DNA of 64,000 nucleotides from Spinacia oleracea (GCF_020520425.1 NC_079490.1:3534001-3598000); one strand, 5' to 3'. Positions 39,608 through 53,000 are shown, numbered from the stretch's first letter. Numbers and translations are program-made. The notes: generated by a model not told the origin, from the letters alone.

Positions 39608-42600
39608 TGTAACACCCCGACAATTCTCTCTTTTCTAAAACAACATTTTAATATAAAACGTAGAGAATTATCAAGGCATTATCGCCCGTGTGAAAACGTA
39701 ACGGCTTATTCAGAATTTCGCAGCGGAAAACATAAAACTAACTTTAGGTTTATAAATAATCGATTACATAGTTAATCCCAAAACCAATCAACTAACAAGT
39801 TTAAAGTCCAATTAAACAAACCCAAGTTATCATAGCAAATCAAAACTAAATACAAGCTCTCTATTCCCGATCCCAATGATGCAACATCTTCAAACCTGCA
39901 GATGGACAATGCTTATTGATCCTTAGAGACTGCTCACCAAAGATTGGGTCATCACAGGATCAATAAGGCATAACCATGATCAACATGCACAAGCAAAAGC
40001 ACGTAATCAGCAAAGCTGAGTACTACATACTAAATCAATAATAATCCTAACATGATTCTATTAAACGAACAATCCTAACATGGTACTAAATAAAACATAA
40101 GCAAGGATAATCAAGATATATTGACTTGAAGACTATACTTGACTGAACTAGACCTTTGTATCATTAACATTATTTTAATTGAAATAGTCAATGGACTGAG
40201 TTGTCTACTAGAAACTTCTTCTTCTTCACTAAGGAAGACGAGGTACGGGCGCGACTCCGTAAACCCCAATGACCTGCGATATCGAGGGACTTTTAAATAA
40301 AAATAGAACCGGTGATCAATCCGGCCCCAGAAAAAGCCATAGGCTACCCATGACCCCAACTCCTGATTGTCCGTCACTTTAGACGTGCACAGTCTAAAGC
40401 TATTGCTACTCATTTTCACTTTACATGACTTAACTTTTAATACTTGGTTATGACTCATCAAACATAAATATTATATTCAACAAGTAAACACAACTTCTTT
40501 TATCTTTGAATTAAACCAGTGATCACAACGTTCAACCAAGAGCCAATTCCAACTATTTTAATCCTTTCTTTATCCATATTTAAAAACCTTTATTAGGTAT
40601 AAGGTTCAACTACCAAACAAGGTCCTCGGCCCTTATAAGGTAGTGAAAATCTAAAGAGGAACAACGATCAATAAAGATCTAAACCAATATTAAATAATAT
40701 AAAGTTCCACAAAACCAACATGCTTGCATCAATATTCCATGCTAACATGATTCAATTCTTATAAATAAAGTCCTATGCTCAACGCATTAATTCAACGACA
40801 TTGAACATGAAATTCCAACATAAACAAGTTCATAAATATATTCATCATATTCTCAATACAACACACATCCAAGCACACAGGTATGTACGTACCTTGTGTA
40901 AACAAACTGGTAGGCCACTTTAACGAATTCAAAAGTCACCCACAAAGAATTCTCCGCCTATAATAATCAAGAAACGTACCCAAATCAATTCCTAATCATT
41001 GGCAACCATAACAAAGCATTCTAAATGCATCCCAAACATATTTAGAACATTCCCCAATATCAAAACTTAAACCTTTGATTTCCTAGCATCATAATTATTG
41101 AATTAGTGATTGAAATTCGTTGAAAACTCTTTGCAAACATCGTACTTTAAATTTTCAGCAATATAACTAATTTCAAACTACTCCAAAACATAATTAACAT
41201 TCTTAGAATCATACAAATAATAGCTTTAATAATATATAGTCATTCTATTATGATTTAATCATTAAAAACCTTAAAAATTCACACTTTAATAATTAAAAAC
41301 TCTTATTTCAATTCAATTATGTAATCTGAAAATTAAATTATTAATTAAGCATAGTATATAATCTGAAAATCTAACTTAATCATAAAAACTTATAATTTAT
41401 ATTCACGAAACATGAATTAAATTAATAAAACTTAATTAAAACCCTAATTTAAACGTAATTAACAAATCTGAAAATAATTAAATTAATTTCGACAACATAT
41501 AATCTGAGAATTAGTAATTAAATCTTAAAAATCATAAATTTATTAAATCAAATCATGAATTAAATCACTAAACTAATTTAAACCCTAACTTATGTATTAA
41601 TCAACCAAAACTGAAAATAATTAATTTATAATATCAATACCAAATCTGAAAATTATAATTTAATTATAAAGATTAATAGTTTAATTCTAGAAACATAAAC
41701 AAAAATCAATAAACTTAATTAAAACATTTAAATAACTTAGGGTTTAAGAAAGTCAACCAAAAGGGGAGGAGGAGTGCTGGCCGGCGGTGACTAGGGCACG
41801 GCGGGGACAGCGGCGGCTAGCAGAGGTGGCGCTGGTCGGGTCAGGTGTCGGCACGGGTGGTTGCTGGTGGTTGATGGTCGAACCAAAAGCACTGCGATTA
41901 GGGGGGAGAGAGTGGAAACCGAATCCAAGGAGGAGGAGGGGGAGTTGCCGGCTTGGACAGGCGCTGCAGGTGGGCGGCGCAGCGTGGAGGGGAACGACGA
42001 GTGTAGAAGGCGGTGCTCGGTGGTTGTGCGTGGCTGCCACCAACAGAAACGAGTGAGGAGGAGAGCAATAAAACTAAGGAGAAGAAAGAAGGACGAAGCA
42101 AGGGAGGGAGAAGGGAGAAAGGAGATTACCGGCGGCTGGCGAGGGACGACGGTGGTCCGGCGTGGGTGGCTGGACGGCGGCGACAAGGGGAGCACTAAGG
42201 TGTGAGAGTTCACGTGAATTCTTGAAGAGGGTTTGAGGGTTTTTCTGCTTTTTCTTTTCACGTGAAGGAGAGGAGAGGATTGAGAGTTTTACATGAATTT
42301 GGAATATGGGTAAGGGATGTGGGTTTACTTATTTTGGGCTTTGCTAACTTGGGCTAGGATTAGAATTACGTTTGGTATTTGAATTCAACACCGCTTAAGA
42401 TTGTTTTCTAATTTCAATCGTGTTTTCGTAATTCAAATTCTTTTCAACATCAAATTCTAAAATTATTTGAATTTCATAAACCGTTGAAATATTTAGAATA
42501 TATTTAAATTAAATTAAATATACATTAAATATATAAATATAATAAAGTTCAAAAATCGTTAATTATTTAGAACGTACTTTAAATAAAATAAATATACGTT

Positions 42601-42700
42601 AATTATATACTTATTATTTAAATTAGTAAATTCTATTAAAATATAAATAACTATACGTTAAAATATATTAATAAAATTTATAAATTTACGGGGGATTACA
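39608..42700 (-). repeat. 3' LTR of the gag-only element
   Basis: On the plus strand it reads TGTAACACCCCG to GGGGATTACA. AT-rich ends surround a GC-rich block at about 41,757-42,210. In this block both strands are open, giving artificial Arg/Gly- and Pro/Ser-rich frames; I regard it as LTR leader sequence rather than a gene. Confidence 0.92.
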
Positions 42701-43142
42701 ATCTACCCCTCTTAAAAGAAGTTTCGTCCCGAAACTTGACACGAAATTTCCCACATTTTCCCCAAAAGCTTTTAACTTATTCTCACTAGAGAAGTACTTG
42801 TGCCACCTATGTGCACTCTTTTGCCAACTCAAAGCTGTTTGTGTTACTCATGAACACCTTTTCTTATGCGGAGAGTCTATTTGCTTTGCCTAAACTTGTA
42901 AAATTTTCTAAAATAAGCATACAAATGCATAAAAATGCCATAAAATAGGTAAAAAGCGCGAATTTCTATCGCATTCTACCCCCTTAAAGAAAACGAGTTA
43001 CGCCCTCGTAACTCACCTCAGGGAATAGCTAACTAAAATTCTCTTTCGACGAATTCTATCCTCAAAATTCCTATTTCACTAAAACTACTAACTTTAGACT
43101 TTTCACAACAGATGACGAAACAAAAGAACAAATCACCACGAA

Positions 43143-44282
43143 TTAAATAATGCTTAACTTGCGCGGAGTTAATAGAAAAATACCAGAATCTATATCGGTA
43201 GATCGTTCATTTTCATTCTGATTCATCATGTACAACTTTCCTGGAGCCTTATCCGGGTTGTTGTGATCATTTGCAGGCTTATTATAGTTTTCTTGATTGT
43301 TTTGTGCCCCTCCAGGCTTTGAATTTTGACCTCCAGACTGGTTAAACCTCACTTGGTTTCCACCTCCATTACTATTTTGTTCCTTTCTGTGCTTAGTGAA
43401 GCACTCATACTCTCTATGCCCCCTTTTCTGACAATAGTTGCAGGTCACTAATTCTCCTTTGCAGTTCTTACCAGGGTGATTGTTACTGCACATTTTGCAA
43501 TGATGCACTCTCTTAGATTGGTTCGAGTTGTTGTGGTGCCCTTGATTGTTTCCTCCTTGCAAATTTCCATTTCCATTCCCCTTTCCGTTTCTATTCCTTT
43601 TAAAGTTTTCTTGGTTACCCCCATCATTAAAATCTTTTCTCTTTTCCCCAATTACCACAGTTTTCTTGTCCTTTCTAGACTGCAGACCATAAATATGGGC
43701 AGCTCTCCCATACACTATGTCTAAGGATGTAAATGTTTCTCCACCTAATCCCAATTGAATTTCATCAGTCAGTCCTTGCTCAAACCTTTGAGCCTTTAGC
43801 TCCTCAGTAGCTACCACCTCAGGTGCAAACCTCGATAAAGCTATAAACTTGCTATAGTATTCAGCAATAGTCATATTCCCCATCCTAAGGTTGATGAACT
43901 CCTGAGCCTTCTGCTTTCTCATAAAAGGAGGATAAAACTTCCCCCTCAAGGCAACTATGAATGAATTCCAATTGAATCCCTCAACAGCACTTAGTCTATT
44001 TCCATTTTCCTTCCACCAAAGGTCGGCCTCATCTTTCAGATAAAGGACAGCTTGACTTACTCTCATACTCCCAGGGCAACTCACAGCCTCAAATAGTTTC
44101 TCAAACTCCCTAATCCAGTTTTCCAGGAAGGTTGGGTCTGCTTGCCCATTGAAATACGGTGGCTTAACCTTAGAAAGTCTTTCAAACATTTCCCCTGCAG
44201 AATCGGGGCGCTCAGTTCTCTCCTGGGTTAGCTTTTCCGCCAAGAGGCGAATCGCAGCAGCTAGATCATTGTTGTTGGCCAT
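43143..44282 (-). CDS. Gag protein of the Gypsy-type element
   Basis: A 379-residue frame. Residues about 40-215 form the retrotransposon gag domain (FNGQADPTFLENWIREFEKLF, then EADLWWKEN, then RKFY-like RGKFYPPFMRKQKAQEF). A basic Asn/Gly-rich linker follows, then two zinc knuckles: CKMCSNNHPGKNC and CNYCQKRGHREYEC. The arrangement resembles Gag of Tekay/Del-type chromoviruses. No protease follows. Gag would package the element's RNA, with enzymes supplied by a related autonomous element. Confidence 0.88.
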   Translation of the reverse strand: MANNNDLAAAIRLLAEKLTQERTERPDSAGEMFERLSKVKPPYFNGQADPTFLENWIREFEKLFEAVSCPGSMRVSQAVLYLKDEADLWWKENGNRLSAVEGFNWNSFIVALRGKFYPPFMRKQKAQEFINLRMGNMTIAEYYSKFIALSRFAPEVVATEELKAQRFEQGLTDEIQLGLGGETFTSLDIVYGRAAHIYGLQSRKDKKTVVIGEKRKDFNDGGNQENFKRNRNGKGNGNGNLQGGNNQGHHNNSNQSKRVHHCKMCSNNHPGKNCKGELVTCNYCQKRGHREYECFTKHRKEQNSNGGGNQVRFNQSGGQNSKPGGAQNNQENYNKPANDHNNPDKAPGKLYMMNQNENERSTDIDSGIFLLTPRKLSII

Positions 44283-44957
44283 TCTAGAACGCGACCTGCA
44301 ATTAGTATATTCTACTTTAGGTTTGAAACATCACCTATACGTTATCCCATACAATTTAATACTTGAATTGACCATAAAGATTGCCTCAACCAACAATGTT
44401 CACATTAATACACATCATTTACGAAGGCACGACAATCGCTTACGAAGGTGCAACGATCGTTTACAAGATGCAATAATCATTGGAAAATAATCATCCTCAA
44501 TAATTCACGAAAGACATTTGCACACTACACATAAGGCATATCATTTTGAATCATATTGGTCATGAGGATCTAGATTGACCCTCACTTCCTTTATGTACTC
44601 AAATCATTTAATATTTTTGTGGCAATTGAATTGATCCACAATTCACACTGAGTATGCAACCAATAGGAAGATTAACCCACGACGTACTACCTAGAGGTTG
44701 GGGTATTATGGAATCCTCAAAATAGAATAAAGAACAATTCCTTGAAAACTTTAACTTTTATTGCTAACTCCATAGAGGTTTATTACATCCTTGAAAATAA
44801 TAAAGAATATTTCAAACTTCAATAAACTTAAACTTTAAACAGTTGTAGCTTTGCTACTTATTCTTTAAAACATAAAAGAGCTAATTAACTATTTATGACT
44901 TCAAAATATTTGTGGCCTCTTGCCTATCCATTGCCCTTGAAACTTGCGGAGTGAAAT

Positions 44958-45602
44958 TTAGATCTCAAGATCATCGAACTCTTCTTCAGGGTCTTCATCG
45001 GGGTCTTCCTCAGGGTTTGCATCTTCACCCATGTCTTCATTTTGATTAGGCTCACTTGCCATCTCCTGTTCACTTTCGAGCTCTGCATTCGAATCACTAG
45101 AGATCTCAATGGTTGGCTCATGAGCCGCTGGGTTAGGATTCTCTGCCTCAACACCTACATTCTCATTCTCCACAGCTACATCATTTTCCTCTAGGTCATT
45201 ATTTACACTTATTCCCATAGGTTCTTCTGTAACTGAATCCCCAACATGACTCCCTACGATTTTACCGTCTCTAAACCCACTTTCTGCTGCTTCAATAACG
45301 GTGGTCAGAATTTCTGAATCATATTTCCATCTACCATCCCAAGTTCCATACTTAACCAAGTTTGGAGTTCCATTATCAGAATGCATGTCTTTAAACCTTT
45401 CCTTGAGTTCTAGGTATGGAAATTTGTTAGGTAAGCAATTAATGATAGTGGCTGCTATGATATCCTTTCTCATTAAGATAGGTTGCCCTTGAACTTTAGC
45501 ATAATATTCACATCCAAACACAATTTTCTTCACGTAAATATCAGGGGTTTCTATATCAAGTTTCTCGAAGGATCCTATGTTAGTATACTTGGAAAGAAAC
45601 AT
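44958..45602 (-). CDS. Unrecognised acidic ORF upstream of gag
   Basis: A 214-residue frame between the primer-binding site and gag, in the same orientation as gag. The first ~110 residues look globular (YVKKIVFGCEYYAKVQGQP, IINCLPNKFPYLELKERF, YGTWDGRWKYDSEI). The rest is strongly acidic and probably disordered, ending EEDPDEDPEEEFDDLEI. I recognise no family. An extra ORF before gag is known in Ogre/Tat-type elements, but this element does not otherwise look like those. It may be a captured host fragment or a lineage-specific accessory protein. Confidence 0.6.
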   Translation of the reverse strand: MFLSKYTNIGSFEKLDIETPDIYVKKIVFGCEYYAKVQGQPILMRKDIIAATIINCLPNKFPYLELKERFKDMHSDNGTPNLVKYGTWDGRWKYDSEILTTVIEAAESGFRDGKIVGSHVGDSVTEEPMGISVNNDLEENDVAVENENVGVEAENPNPAAHEPTIEISSDSNAELESEQEMASEPNQNEDMGEDANPEEDPDEDPEEEFDDLEI

Positions 45603-46378
45603 TTTATTCCTGAAATAAACAATTCAAAGTCTCACTAACGATTTTCCAGCCAAAACATAAACAAGGTTCAATAATCAATAAGTTTGGTGGAATCAAACAA
45701 TTCTTTATGCACATGTAAATGTAACACTTAAACAATTAGCACATGCACATACATAACAATCAATTTCTTATCATTGACTAGCTACTAATGCACATATAAT
45801 TCTATCTTATATGCCCTTCTTATACTACCCATCTCTCATAAACTAAAGCATTAGAATCATTTATATAACGAAATAAAAGAACGAAAATATAATAAAATTA
45901 TAACATAGAATAATAACATAAATAAAATATAAAATAAATAAAGTAAAATAAATTAAGGAAATGCGTAGCGAATAAATTAGAAAATAAAGTTATTAATTCG
46001 AAAAATATTTATATTTCCTAATTAACGAATTCTAACTCTTGAAACAACTTTAAAAAAAATTGAACTCTTTTTTTTTTTAAAAAAAAATGTATTCATATTA
46101 TTTTTATTTATTTGTTTGAATAATAATTAATAAGAAAAATAAAAATGTCGAAAGTATCACTTTAACTTGGAAAAATAATTTGATTTCGAACGTAAATAAG
46201 GAATATCGTATACTTTCAAACAAGGTAAAAGGAAATCGGCCCCCCCAAAAAAAAGTACCAATTTTTGAACACTATAATACGTAGAATCTCGATTTTTAAG
46301 AAATTATTTTAAATAACTAGATAGTTAGGCGCCTAAAATTTTTTTTTTTAGTAAAACCTTAGCTTCTAGATACCACTT
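45603..46378 (-). other. Leader of the gag-only element
   Basis: Untranslated, AT-rich region between the 5' LTR and the acidic ORF, with the TGGTATC-type primer-binding site at its start. It has several homopolymer runs and no gene. Confidence 0.6.
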
Positions 46379-49300
46379 TGTAACACCCCGACAATTCTCT
46401 CTTTTCTAAAACAACATTTTAATATAAAACGTAGAGAATTATCAAGGCATTATCGCCCGTGTGAAAACGTAACGGCTTATTCAGAATTTCGCAGCGGAAA
46501 ACATAAAACTAACTTTAGGTTTATAAATAATCGATTACATAGTTAATCCCAAAACCAATCAACTAACAAGTTTAAAGTCCAATTAAACAAACCCAAGTTA
46601 TCATAGCAAATCAAAACTAAATACAAGCTCTCTATTCCCGATCCCAATGATGCAACATCTTCAAACCTGCAGATGGACAATGCTTATTGATCCTTAGAGA
46701 CTGCTCACCAAAGATTGGGTCATCACAGGATCAATAAGGCATAACCATGATCAACATGCACAAGCAAAAGCACGTAATCAGCAAAGCTGAGTACTACATA
46801 CTAAATCAATAATAATCCTAACATGATTCTATTAAACGAACAATCCTAACATGGTACTAAATAAAACATAAGCAAGGATAATCAAGATATATTGACTTGA
46901 AGACTATACTTGACTGAACTAGACCTTTGTATCATTAACATTATTTTAATTGAAATAGTCAATGGACTGAGTTGTCTACTAGAAACTTCTTCTTCTTCAC
47001 TAAGGAAGACGAGGTACGGGCGCGACTCCGTAAACCCCAATGACCTGCGATATCGAGGGACTTTTAAATAAAAATAGAACCGGTGATCAATCCGGCCCCA
47101 GAAAAAGCCATAGGCTACCCATGACCCCAACTCCTGATTGTCCGTCACTTTAGACGTGCACAGTCTAAAGCTATTGCTACTCATTTTCACTTTACATGAC
47201 TTAACTTTTAATACTTGGTTATGACTCATCAAACATAAATATTATATTCAACAAGTAAACACAACTTCTTTTATCTTTGAATTAAACCAGTGATCACAAC
47301 GTTCAACCAAGAGCCAATTCCAACTATTTTAATCCTTTCTTTATCCATATTTAAAAACCTTTATTAGGTATAAGGTTCAACTACCAAACAAGGTCCTCGG
47401 CCCTTATAAGGTAGTGAAAATCTAAAGAGGAACAACGATCAATAAAGATCTAAACCAATATTAAATAATATAAAGTTCCACAAAACCAACATGCTTGCAT
47501 CAATATTCCATGCTAACATGATTCAATTCTTATAAATAAAGTCCTATGCTCAACGCATTAATTCAACGACATTGAACATGAAATTCCAACATAAACAAGT
47601 TCATAAATATATTCATCATATTCTCAATACAACACACATCCAAGCACACAGGTATGTACGTACCTTGTGTAAACAAACTGGTAGGCCACTTTAACGAATT
47701 CAAAAGTCACCCACAAAGAATTCTCCGCCTATAATAATCAAGAAACGTACCCAAATCAATTCCTAATCATTGGCAACCATAACAAAGCATTCTAAATGCA
47801 TCCCAAACATATTTAGAACATTCCCCAATATCAAAACTTAAACCTTTGATTTCCTAGCATCATAATTATTGAATTAGTGATTGAAATTCGTTGAAAACTC
47901 TTTGCAAACATCGTACTTTAAATTTTCAGCAATATAACTAATTTCAAACTACTCCAAAACATAATTAACATTCTTAGAATCATACAAATAATAGCTTTAA
48001 TAATATATAGTCATTCTATTATGATTTAATCATTAAAAACCTTAAAAATTCACACTTTAATAATTAAAAACTCTTATTTCAATTCAATTATGTAATCTGA
48101 AAATTAAATTATTAATTAAGCATAGTATATAATCTGAAAATCTAACTTAATCATAAAAACTTATAATTTATATTCACGAAACATGAATTAAATTAATAAA
48201 ACTTAATTAAAACCCTAATTTAAACGTAATTAACAAATCTGAAAATAATTAAATTAATTTCGACAACATATAATCTGAGAATTAGTAATTAAATCTTAAA
48301 AATCATAAATTTATTAAATCAAATCATGAATTAAATCACTAAACTAATTTAAACCCTAACTTATGTATTAATCAACCAAAACTGAAAATAATTAATTTAT
48401 AATATCAATACCAAATCTGAAAATTATAATTTAATTATAAAGATTAATAGTTTAATTCTAGAAACATAAACAAAAATCAATAAACTTAATTAAAACATTT
48501 AAATAACTTAGGGTTTAAGAAAGTCAACCAAAAGGGGAGGAGGAGTGCTGGCCGGCGGTGACTAGGGCACGGCGGGGACAGCGGCGGCTAGCAGAGGTGG
48601 CGCTGGTCGGGTCAGGTGTCGGCACGGGTGGTTGCTGGTGGTTGATGGTCGAACCAAAAGCACTGCGATTAGGGGGGAGAGAGTGGAAACCGAATCCAAG
48701 GAGGAGGAGGGGGAGTTGCCGGCTTGGACAGGCGCTGCAGGTGGGCGGCGCAGCGTGGAGGGGAACGACGAGTGTAGAAGGCGGTGCTCGGTGGTTGTGC
48801 GTGGCTGCCACCAACAGAAACGAGTGAGGAGGAGAGCAATAAAACTAAGGAGAAGAAAGAAGGACGAAGCAAGGGAGGGAGAAGGGAGAAAGGAGATTAC
48901 CGGCGGCTGGCGAGGGACGACGGTGGTCCGGCGTGGGTGGCTGGACGGCGGCGACAAGGGGAGCACTAAGGTGTGAGAGTTCACGTGAATTCTTGAAGAG
49001 GGTTTGAGGGTTTTTCTGCTTTTTCTTTTCACGTGAAGGAGAGGAGAGGATTGAGAGTTTTACATGAATTTGGAATATGGGTAAGGGATGTGGGTTTACT
49101 TATTTTGGGCTTTGCTAACTTGGGCTAGGATTAGAATTACGTTTGGTATTTGAATTCAACACCGCTTAAGATTGTTTTCTAATTTCAATCGTGTTTTCGT
49201 AATTCAAATTCTTTTCAACATCAAATTCTAAAATTATTTGAATTTCATAAACCGTTGAAATATTTAGAATATATTTAAATTAAATTAAATATACATTAAA

Positions 49301-49471
49301 TATATAAATATAATAAAGTTCAAAAATCGTTAATTATTTAGAACGTACTTTAAATAAAATAAATATACGTTAATTATATACTTATTATTTAAATTAGTAA
49401 ATTCTATTAAAATATAAATAACTATACGTTAAAATATATTAATAAAATTTATAAATTTACGGGGGATTACA
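46379..49471 (-). repeat. 5' LTR of the gag-only element
   Basis: Same length and, as far as I could compare, same sequence as 39,608-42,700, including the GC-rich block at about 48,528-48,981. The duplicated frames at 48,524-49,032 are LTR sequence counted twice, not a gene family. Confidence 0.92.
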
Positions 49472-49476
49472 TAAAA

Positions 49477-50066
49477 TGTCCGTGAGTTACGTACAAAAAT
49501 TGAATAGTAAACGATAATAATTACAGTAAGAGAAAGATATACGAAGTACAAAGTAAAAAACAGTAATAATAATTCAATTAAGGAGCACCATGTTTTTGAA
49601 AGAAGGAATGACATTTTTCTCCTGTTAGTTTCAAACCCTTCTAACAACTTTGAATTCACTATAAAATGATCGATTTTCTCTCTTTTAATATCCGGACAAG
49701 AACTCTTGTACAAATGGCACCCCGTTGTAATTAATCTAACTATATATATTACTAATTTCGTCATATTAGAAAGAAAGAAAAAAAAAACTCGATACAAAAG
49801 AATTGGAATTATTTTCTCTTCATAGTAAATCGTAAGCAACGTTGTTGATGATATGTTACCTTATAATTAGGAGATCGAACTAATAACCAATATAAACTTG
49901 TTTTTAAAAACTTCGCCCCCAAAACTTTTTACCTCAATGTAATAAGAGAAAACGTTACACAATCATGTATACGTACAACAACGGTGTTACTTACTACAAT
50001 ATGAATACATTTTTTCTATAACACAGATAAAAACGAGTCGATCTCGATCGATTAATTAGGTTAAAT
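49477..50066 (-). other. Downstream flank of the SKS gene
   Basis: AT-rich sequence between the retroelement's target duplication and the SKS stop codon. It probably includes the SKS 3' UTR. The 136-codon frame at 49,429-49,839 crosses the LTR boundary and is not a gene. Confidence 0.45.
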
Positions 50067-53000
50067 TTACGGTGTGTAAGGTTTAGGCTTAGGCATGTCT
50101 TTAACAACACCACAAACAAGTGCGTTATCGGGGATGTTGTATTCGTCCCTAAGCACGCGTTCAGGAGTTGGAACACTAATGTAGAGTTGTTGACCTAAAT
50201 ACGCGCGTTCCATACACTCGTTACGTACGTTCCACATCCCTACGTTGTCGAATGTTAGTAATATGGCTGCCCATGATTTAGGGTATACTTGTATGTTGTA
50301 CTTGCTTATTGCATCTAATAGATTGTAGTTCTCTCTCTTTTCTGGACTCCATGTTCCTACTTCAATCCTGTAATTATAAAAAAAAAAAATCATTAATGTC
50401 GTGTCAGGGTGAGATTTTACGTTCTGTTAAATTTGTTAGAATAGAAAACAAGTCAAAGGAGATTCCATACTAAAATAAATAAAAAAACGTTAATATCGTG
50501 TCAGAGTGAGTTGTTACGTTCTGTTAAATTTGTTAGAATAGAAAATAGGTCAAAGGAGATTCTGTACTAAAATCAATTGATAATAGTCTGGGTAAGGTGA
50601 CTAGGGGTGAGCAAGATGGGTACCTGGTCAAATTTCCAGGAATCGTAATCGATGGATAACGGTTCCTGGTAACCTGGTATCCAACCGGTCCTGGTTCCAA
50701 AAAATTGAGAACTGGAATCAGAAGCGGTTTGAAGTGGTTCCTAAATTGGTTACTCGAAACCGAAACCGCCCAAATTGGTTCCAGTTCCGAAACCGAAACC
50801 GGGGTTCCTATCTGGATTTGGAGGGAACCAGGTACCCACTTATTTTGCTCACCCCTATGAATGACTCCTCGAGAAGTCAAGCTTAGTGTTATAAAGTATA
50901 TCATTGTCTCTATATATTTTAAATAACGTGGGACAGCTCACATGTGGATAACAAATGAGTTTCAACACGTGCAGAAAAACTAGCTGAAGAGTGGACCACT
51001 TTAACTTGAAGAAAAATATATGCACTTAAAATGCGATGTATTATGAGACGGAGGAAGTACTTACGCAACAGGGAAGAAGGAATATCCTGCCAAGTGAAAT
51101 GTTTGAACACTTTTCTCATGGTTCTCAATGATGACCTCAATGAAGTTCCTATATGTAAAGTTAAGCACAATTGGTGCAAGGGTAATCTTGTCAAGTTTGT
51201 CGACGTTTGCCGGTGGCTCGTCCCCAATAGTATCATACTTGAACACCTTGTCCGCGGCTCCGTAATACTCCGCGAGCTTCACGGGTGTTTCGGGGTCAAC
51301 GTGGGAGACCCCGTTGATGGCGTATCGAAGCTTGCCATCCACGGTGTTAGCCGTGGTGGCGAGCTTAACTGTACGAGTGATGTTGATTTGACCGTAATGG
51401 AATGATCCTTGAGGGTTGGGCCTAGCCGCACTAGCGGTTAGGTTCCACCTGAAGGATCGGAATTGGTTCAAGGACCAAGCCCAACCGGTGGGTGCCTCCG
51501 GGAGGACGTTGGAAGCCGGACCTTTACCGTCGGTGTATCGGATTTTTCCGGTGGCTTGGAGGTGGTACTTGGTGAACCTGCGAGCAATAGGATATACCAA
51601 TGGTAAAAAAAAAAATGATTTATCTGTAAGAATCATAAGGGGCTAATTAACCAGTACTTAACTAAAGATGGCCCTAGTCCGGGCCGATGCACGGTCCACG
51701 AAAAAAAGTATCGGCCCGACACAAGACCGGAAAGAACATGACCCTGCACGAGCACGAGTTGAGGGCCATGGGTTGGGCTCGTGCGAGCATCTTTTGGAAA
51801 AAGTGTGACAACTAGCAAGGCACGACATGATAAAAAAAAAATCTTAAATTGACCATCCATGTACATGTTAATGGGCGGGGCGGGTCGATTAGATTCAAAA
51901 GTTAATAGCAGGTCAAATAACGGGTGGGTAGATAAACTAGCAAGAAAAATGGGTGGAACAGAGAGCTAATAGACGATCCATGTACATACTAATATATTCA
52001 TATGTTACTTTTTACGTAATCTATTTTATCATACTAAATTATTGGGTTAATATTATGACCATGTATCGACCATGTCCAGTAAAAGCTATGTCAACTAATG
52101 ATCATGTCCAATAAAAATCATTTTACGTTGACCCAATCTTTTGCCCAATGGGCTATTCAGTCCAATAATCAGGTCTAGTCACGAGTCTCCTGACCAGGTT
52201 GTGAGTTCATGTTACAAATGATAAATGCAATGAGAAATAGTTTACCTTGTGGATGCAACCATGTAGTAATCCTTAGGATCTTTATCAGCAGTAACAAGAA
52301 CACCAAAACATTGTCCAAGATGAACATCAAGAGAATCATACACAGTTTGTACAGTATGTGACCCTTCAACTTCAACAACCTTCATCTTATGTCCTTGAAT
52401 TCTAAAATTCAATGAGTTTTTCAACCCAACATTACAAATCCTATACTTGTATGTTTTCCCTGGCTTCATTGTAAAGAGAGGCTCCTCCTTTTCGTCGCCG
52501 ACTTTGCCTTGTTTGCCATTCATAAGGACACCATCTGGCCTTCCTAGGGACTTGCCTTGGTCTAAGGTCTTTCTAAGGGCAGTGTGGCTTTGTTTGTACC
52601 AATCGCCGATGAGTACCGTGTAATCGTCCTTGGGATCGTTGTACGGGACGGGGATGAGTAGACGGCTGTTCACTCGTAGACCGCCGTACCCACCGGCCGC
52701 CTTCAGGAAGCCGGTGGTTGGGTAGTAGTAGTAGGAACCGATTTGGTCTTTTACCTGGAAACGGTATGTGTAGTTTGTTCCGGGTTGAATAGGGCACATT
52801 GTTCCTAGTGTACCATCTTGCCACGAGTTCTTTCTTTGTTGGATTCCAGCCCTAAAACAGGGAAAAAATGACATCAGTGGCGGATTTAGAAATAATATTT
52901 AGTGGGGTCCAACAAAATTTCAGGGGTGTTAAATGGTTAATTTTATGGGGAAAAGCTAAGAAACTATCAAAAATCTAGAAATTGTAATAAAAAATTCCAA

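Larger units (their letters stand above)
39608..49471 (-). mobile_element. Gag-only Gypsy-type LTR element (TR-GAG-like), very young
   Basis: The element lies on the minus strand. Its LTRs are 46,379-49,471 (5') and 39,608-42,700 (3'), each 3,093 bp, at a constant offset of 6,771 bp; I found no difference between them. It is flanked by a perfect 5-bp duplication TAAAA (39,603-39,607 and 49,472-49,476). Next to the 5' LTR is a TGGTATC-type primer-binding site (about 46,359-46,375) and next to the 3' LTR a polypurine-like AAGAGGGGTAGA. The 3.68-kb interior holds an unknown ORF and gag but no pol, so it is non-autonomous by design, as known for TR-GAG elements, and looks structurally whole. Insertion was recent. 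Confidence 0.92.

Noticed and set aside
40111-40461. 116-codon frame present twice (also 46,882-47,232)
   Set aside because: Part of both LTRs, lacking any domain; duplicated because the LTRs are duplicated.
41753-42261. Pro/Ser- and Arg/Gly-rich frames, repeated exactly at 48,524-49,032
   Set aside because: They lie in the GC-rich part of the two LTRs, are open on both strands, and the repeat is simply the LTR pair.
49429-49839. 136-codon minus-strand frame
   Set aside because: Crosses the LTR/flank boundary of a recent insertion, so it cannot be an established gene.
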